Shown piece after piece: positions 4,861 through 8,168 of a DNA stretch of 8,168 nt. This stretch comes from Rhizobium sp. Q54 (GTDB lineage: Bacteria > Pseudomonadota > Alphaproteobacteria > Rhizobiales > Beijerinckiaceae): positions 1 through 8,168 of the forward strand of contig CAMDKB010000201.1 in NCBI GenBank assembly GCA_945901195.1, in the 5' to 3' direction. Positions within the stretch are counted from its first letter, which is position 1. Every line of letters starts with the position of its first letter. A model generated the notes under the pieces. The model saw only the letters and a program-made list of their open reading frames with translations, ran no database searches and was not told the origin of the DNA. The position numbers and the translations under genes are program-made.

Positions 4861-7680
4861 ATGTTCGTCGCTCTCGCGAAGAAGATTTTCGGCTCCGCCA
4901 ATGATCGCCGCCTGAAAACATACGCGCCCAAAGTGGCCGCCATTAACGCCATGGAAGCCGAGATTTCCAAACTCAGCGATGAGGAATTGCTTGGGCAGAC
5001 AGCGAAGTTTCGCAAGCAGCTTGAGGAAGGCAAAACACTCGACGATCTTCTCATTCCAGCTTTCGCTACGGTTCGTGAGGCGGCCAAGCGCGTGTTGGGT
5101 CAGCGCCACTTCGATGTGCAGTTGATTGGTGGCATGGTCCTGCATGAGGGCGGCATTTCGGAAATGAAGACAGGTGAAGGCAAGACACTTGTCGCTACCC
5201 TCGCCTGCTATCTCAATGCCCTTGCGAGCAAGGGTGTGCATGTTGTCACCGTCAACGATTATCTTGCTCGCCGCGACGCAGAATGGATGGGGCGGGTCTA
5301 TAAATTCTTGGGCATGAGCGTCGGCATCATTGTCCACGGCCTTGACGATGACGAGCGGCGAACTGCTTATGCGGCCGATATTGCGTACGGCACGAATAAT
5401 GAATTCGGGTTCGACTATCTACGAGACAACATGAAGTACGAATTGGGGCAAATGGTACAGCGCCCGCAATTCTTCGCGATTGTCGATGAAGTGGATTCGA
5501 TCCTCATAGACGAGGCGCGCACGCCCCTCATCATTTCAGGACCTTCGGAAGACAAGTCGGATCTTTACAATTCGATAGACAAACTCATTCCTAAACTCGT
5601 GAAGGAAGACTTTGACCTTGATGAGAAGCAGCGCACTGTCAATCTGACTGAAGCTGGCAACGAGCATATCGAAGTCTTGATGCGTGAGGAGGGCATGCTG
5701 ACTGAACACAGCACGCTTTATGACGCGGCAAATGTTACCTTGGTGCATCACGTGCAGCAGGCGCTCAAGGCGCACAAACTCTTCCAACTCGACAAGGACT
5801 ATATTGTTCGCAATGGAGAGCTGGTTATTATTGACGAGTTTACCGGACGAATGATGCCCGGCCGGCGTTTTTCGGAAGGCTTGCATCAGTCACTGGAAGC
5901 CAAGGAAAATGTTGCGGTTCAACCTGAAAACGTGACACTGGCATCGATTACGTTCCAGAATTACTTTCGCCTGTATAACAAGCTGGCGGGCATGACAGGT
6001 ACTGCTTCAACGGAAGCCAACGAATTTGCGGAGATTTACCGACTTGATGTCGTGGAAATTCCGACCAACAGGCCGGTGTCACGAATCGACGAAGATGATG
6101 AAGTCTATCGCACGGGTGAAGAGAAAATCCGCGCAATCATTCGAGAAATCGAATCGGCGAATGCCAAGATGCAACCGATGCTCGTTGGTACAACGTCCAT
6201 CGAGAAGTCCGAGCAGCTTGGCGAAATTCTGAAATCGCATGGCTACCGGATGATCGATTTCGACAAGCCGGCCGCCCTGCAGGAATTGTACGCTGCCGCT
6301 CGCGCAAACAAGACTTCCAAGCTCTTCGCCATTCTCAATGCGCGGTTCCATGAACAGGAAGCTTTTATTGTCGCGGAAGCAGGCGTTCCTGGAGCGATTA
6401 CCATCGCCACAAACATGGCGGGCCGTGGCACTGACATCCAGTTGGGGGGCAACGTGGAAATGCGCGTGTCCCAGGAATGCGCGGGAATAGAGGACGCGTC
6501 AGAACGCAAGAGCAAGGAAGAAACCATTCGGGCGGAAGTGGCTGAATTGCGAGAAATCGCGCTGGCGGCCGGCGGCTTGCACATTGTAGGCACCGAAAGG
6601 CATGAGAGTCGCCGCATTGATAATCAGCTCCGGGGTCGTGCTGGCCGTCAAGGCGATCCTGGCCGATCAAAGTTCTTTCTGTCCCTGCAGGATGACCTGA
6701 TGCGGATTTTTGGTTCCGAGCGCATGGACTCGATGTTGACGACACTAGGCCTTGAGCAGGACGAAGCCATTGTTCATCCCTGGATCAACAAGGCGCTCGA
6801 AAAGGCGCAGCAAAAAGTCGAAGCGCGCAATTTCGACATGCGCAAGAATATTTTGAAATACGATGACGTCATGAACGATCAGCGTAAGGTCGTTTTCGAA
6901 CAGCGCCGTGAAATGATGGCGCAGGAATCACTGGAACAAACGGTTGCCGATTTCAGAGCTAACGTTGTCGATGATACGCTCACTCGACATATCCCCAAGG
7001 ATTCCTATCCGGAAAGCTGGGATGTAGCTGCGCTCGATGAGGCGATCAAAGCCAATCTGGCTGTCGAGGCTCCTGTTGCCGAATGGGTCAAGGAAGAAGG
7101 CATCACTGAAGAAGAAGTTTCAGAGCGGCTGCACACAATTGCCGATGATGGCTATGCACGCCGGATCGAGGCAAACACGCCGGATGTCATGCGTTATGTT
7201 GAAAAGCAGATCGTGCTTCAGGTTCTTGACCATTACTGGCGCGAGCACCTGGTTATGCTTGAGCACTTGCGCAACGTGATCGGCTGGCGTGGATATGGTC
7301 AGCGCGATCCGCTGAATGAATATAAGCACGAGGCCTTCGAATTGTTCAATTCGCTGATCGTGCGTTGGCACGAAACAGCGACTCAGCAATTGATGCGTGT
7401 CGAAGTTTCCTATCAGGATCAGCCAGCGGAACAGGGCGATGCTCTCATGTCCGACACGGGAATGGAAGTTTCTATCGATGAGATCAATGCGAAGATCGCA
7501 GCCGGGGAATTTTCGCCTTCGGCTCTTTCCAGTCCGTTTCCTGAACTCATCTCAGAAGCGCCGGCGCAAGTCGATCGTGATCCAAATGATCCGTTCACAT
7601 GGGGTAAAGTGGGTCGAAACGAAGCCTGCCCGTGCGGCTCAGGAAAAAAATACAAACATTGCCACGGGGTTTTGGTCTGA
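4861..7680 (+). CDS. secA: Preprotein translocase ATPase SecA
   Basis: The motor that pushes unfolded preproteins through SecYEG using ATP. The 939 residues are slightly more than the 901 of E. coli SecA. Landmarks: Walker A MKTGEGKTLVAT (102-113); TVNDYLARRDAEWM (130-143); Walker B with FAIVDEVDSILIDEARTPL (205-222); the preprotein cross-linking region (about 225-365); MAGRGTDIQLGGN (519-531); HIVGTERHESRRIDNQLRGRAGRQGDPG (574-601), the motif VI region with its arginine finger; helical scaffold and wing domains (about 615-845); and a C-terminal zinc-binding tail with C923, C925, C934 and H935, used for SecB and lipid contacts. About 25 residues more than E. coli lie at 462-491 in the second nucleotide-binding domain. 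The start is set by AAGGA and by MFVALAKKIFGSANDRR, the usual alphaproteobacterial N-terminus. A frame opening at 4714 would add 49 Arg-rich residues and is not preferred. Confidence 0.99.
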   Translation: MFVALAKKIFGSANDRRLKTYAPKVAAINAMEAEISKLSDEELLGQTAKFRKQLEEGKTLDDLLIPAFATVREAAKRVLGQRHFDVQLIGGMVLHEGGISEMKTGEGKTLVATLACYLNALASKGVHVVTVNDYLARRDAEWMGRVYKFLGMSVGIIVHGLDDDERRTAYAADIAYGTNNEFGFDYLRDNMKYELGQMVQRPQFFAIVDEVDSILIDEARTPLIISGPSEDKSDLYNSIDKLIPKLVKEDFDLDEKQRTVNLTEAGNEHIEVLMREEGMLTEHSTLYDAANVTLVHHVQQALKAHKLFQLDKDYIVRNGELVIIDEFTGRMMPGRRFSEGLHQSLEAKENVAVQPENVTLASITFQNYFRLYNKLAGMTGTASTEANEFAEIYRLDVVEIPTNRPVSRIDEDDEVYRTGEEKIRAIIREIESANAKMQPMLVGTTSIEKSEQLGEILKSHGYRMIDFDKPAALQELYAAARANKTSKLFAILNARFHEQEAFIVAEAGVPGAITIATNMAGRGTDIQLGGNVEMRVSQECAGIEDASERKSKEETIRAEVAELREIALAAGGLHIVGTERHESRRIDNQLRGRAGRQGDPGRSKFFLSLQDDLMRIFGSERMDSMLTTLGLEQDEAIVHPWINKALEKAQQKVEARNFDMRKNILKYDDVMNDQRKVVFEQRREMMAQESLEQTVADFRANVVDDTLTRHIPKDSYPESWDVAALDEAIKANLAVEAPVAEWVKEEGITEEEVSERLHTIADDGYARRIEANTPDVMRYVEKQIVLQVLDHYWREHLVMLEHLRNVIGWRGYGQRDPLNEYKHEAFELFNSLIVRWHETATQQLMRVEVSYQDQPAEQGDALMSDTGMEVSIDEINAKIAAGEFSPSALSSPFPELISEAPAQVDRDPNDPFTWGKVGRNEACPCGSGKKYKHCHGVLV

Positions 7681-7717
7681 TTGAGGATAAAGCGTATTCG
7701 AGTAAGGTCTAAAATAC

Positions 7718-7749
7718 AAAGGCGCTCCACACTACGGAGGGCCTTTTTT
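7718..7749. terminator. Intrinsic terminator of secA, probably bidirectional
   Basis: AAGGCGCTCC (7719-7728) pairs with GGAGGGCCTT (7736-7745) with a single G-G mismatch and a 7-nt loop ACACTAC; A7718 and T7746 extend the stem. Six Ts (7744-7749) follow on the plus strand, giving a classical terminator 38 bp after the secA stop. On the minus strand the same hairpin is followed by TTTGTATTTT (7711-7720 complement), so it can also stop the convergent partial gene, whose stop codon is at 7775-7777. Confidence 0.88.
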
Positions 7750-7774
7750 CTATCAAGAAGCTGTTTCGTGTCGT

Positions 7775-8167
7775 TCAGTTGGCGGGTGAAAACGCCATCA
7801 AATTCGGCGGCAAAGTAGGAACTGCACCACGCATCATCATTGGCAGCGCGCTGGCTTGCTTATCACGGTGAGTTGCGGGCTTCTTGTTCTTCTCGGTATC
7901 GGCACGCTTTCCCGCAACCGGGGTCGAAGGAGGCGCAGCGGCGGCTGGTGCTTCGACTGGCGCAGCAGGTGTTGCTTGGACTGCTTCAGGCTGAGTCGTT
8001 CCACCTAACCAGCGGCTGTAGAAGGGCGTTTCCGTAGTTGCGGCTGGTGTTGCAGGCGCTGTTGGAGCGAAAGCATTTGCCGAAGCTGGCGGCTGGCCGA
8101 CCGCTACTCCAGCTGCGGATGGGGTAGCCGGGGTGGCGCCAGCCCGGGCTATCGTTGTGGTTTGCTG
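7775..8167 (-). CDS. Ala/Pro-rich protein, C-terminal part (right-truncated), function unknown
   Basis: The gene enters from the right edge on the minus strand, and 130 residues to a TGA are visible. The sequence is low in complexity: alanine, proline and threonine dominate residues 9-84 of the fragment, broken by a short conserved-looking island E-T-P-F-Y-S-R-W-L-G-G (46-56). A basic stretch K-R-A-D-T-E-K-N-K-K (87-96) follows, then a hydrophobic Met-rich tail L-P-M-M-M-R-G-A-V-P-T-L-P-P-N-L (108-123). This resembles a disordered linker tail on a larger protein whose ordered part lies outside the window. The frame was chosen because it stays open across the whole 393 bp, has the compositional bias of coding sequence, and ends 26 bp short of the shared terminator. 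I do not recognise the family. A plus-strand frame at 7840-8037 is treated as a shadow. Confidence 0.72.
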   Translation of the reverse strand, partial: QQTTTIARAGATPATPSAAGVAVGQPPASANAFAPTAPATPAATTETPFYSRWLGGTTQPEAVQATPAAPVEAPAAAAPPSTPVAGKRADTEKNKKPATHRDKQASALPMMMRGAVPTLPPNLMAFSPAN

Positions 8168-8168
8168 A

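Noticed and set aside
7840..8037. 65-codon plus-strand frame downstream of secA
   Set aside because: The minus strand is open across the whole stretch with a compositionally coherent protein that ends near the shared terminator. The plus frame has no ribosome binding site.

Overview
The window looks like housekeeping chromosome from an alphaproteobacterium, probably of the Hyphomicrobiales type. That placement rests on the SecA sequence (a long insertion in the second nucleotide-binding domain and a C-terminal zinc-binding tail), on secA lying divergent to a periplasmic PpiC-type isomerase followed by argJ and mutT, and on family-level recognition of the small proteins. It is inference; no marker RNA gene is present.

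Layout, left to right. The tail of an EVE-domain gene (2-229, +) is followed after 20 bp by a four-helix DUF1761 membrane protein (250-648, +). This pair meets a five-gene minus-strand block head-on: the two stop codons abut inside a perfect 20-bp palindrome (639-658). Read in its own direction, the minus block runs ppiC (4420-3569), DUF1499 protein (3554-3003), argJ (2925-1678), an unrecognised lipoprotein (1594-1094) and mutT (1050-649). Gaps inside it are 14 to 83 bp, so it may be one operon, although no promoter was clear. A 440-bp divergent intergenic region (4421-4860) separates ppiC from secA (4861-7680, +). secA ends at an intrinsic terminator (7718-7749), probably bidirectional, which it shares with a convergent Ala/Pro-rich partial gene entering from the right edge (7775-8167, -).

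How the genes relate. SecA drives post-translational export through SecYEG. The PpiC-type parvulin would act on exported proteins in the periplasm, so the divergent promoter region serves two secretion-related genes. ArgJ (acetyl cycle of arginine synthesis) and MutT (removal of oxidised dGTP) have unrelated metabolic roles. The DUF1499, DUF1761 and lipoprotein genes have no known function.

Most interesting signal: the 5' leader of secA holds a run of stem-loops. Two of them (4787-4802 and 4828-4843) are near-identical 16-nt hairpins, GCC[A/G]GTCTTT[G/A]C[T/C]GGC, whose differences keep the pairing. The second ends one base before the secA AAGGA ribosome binding site. This may be an undescribed cis-regulatory RNA or a paired operator for secA. 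No mobile elements, CRISPR arrays, RNA genes or defence systems were seen.
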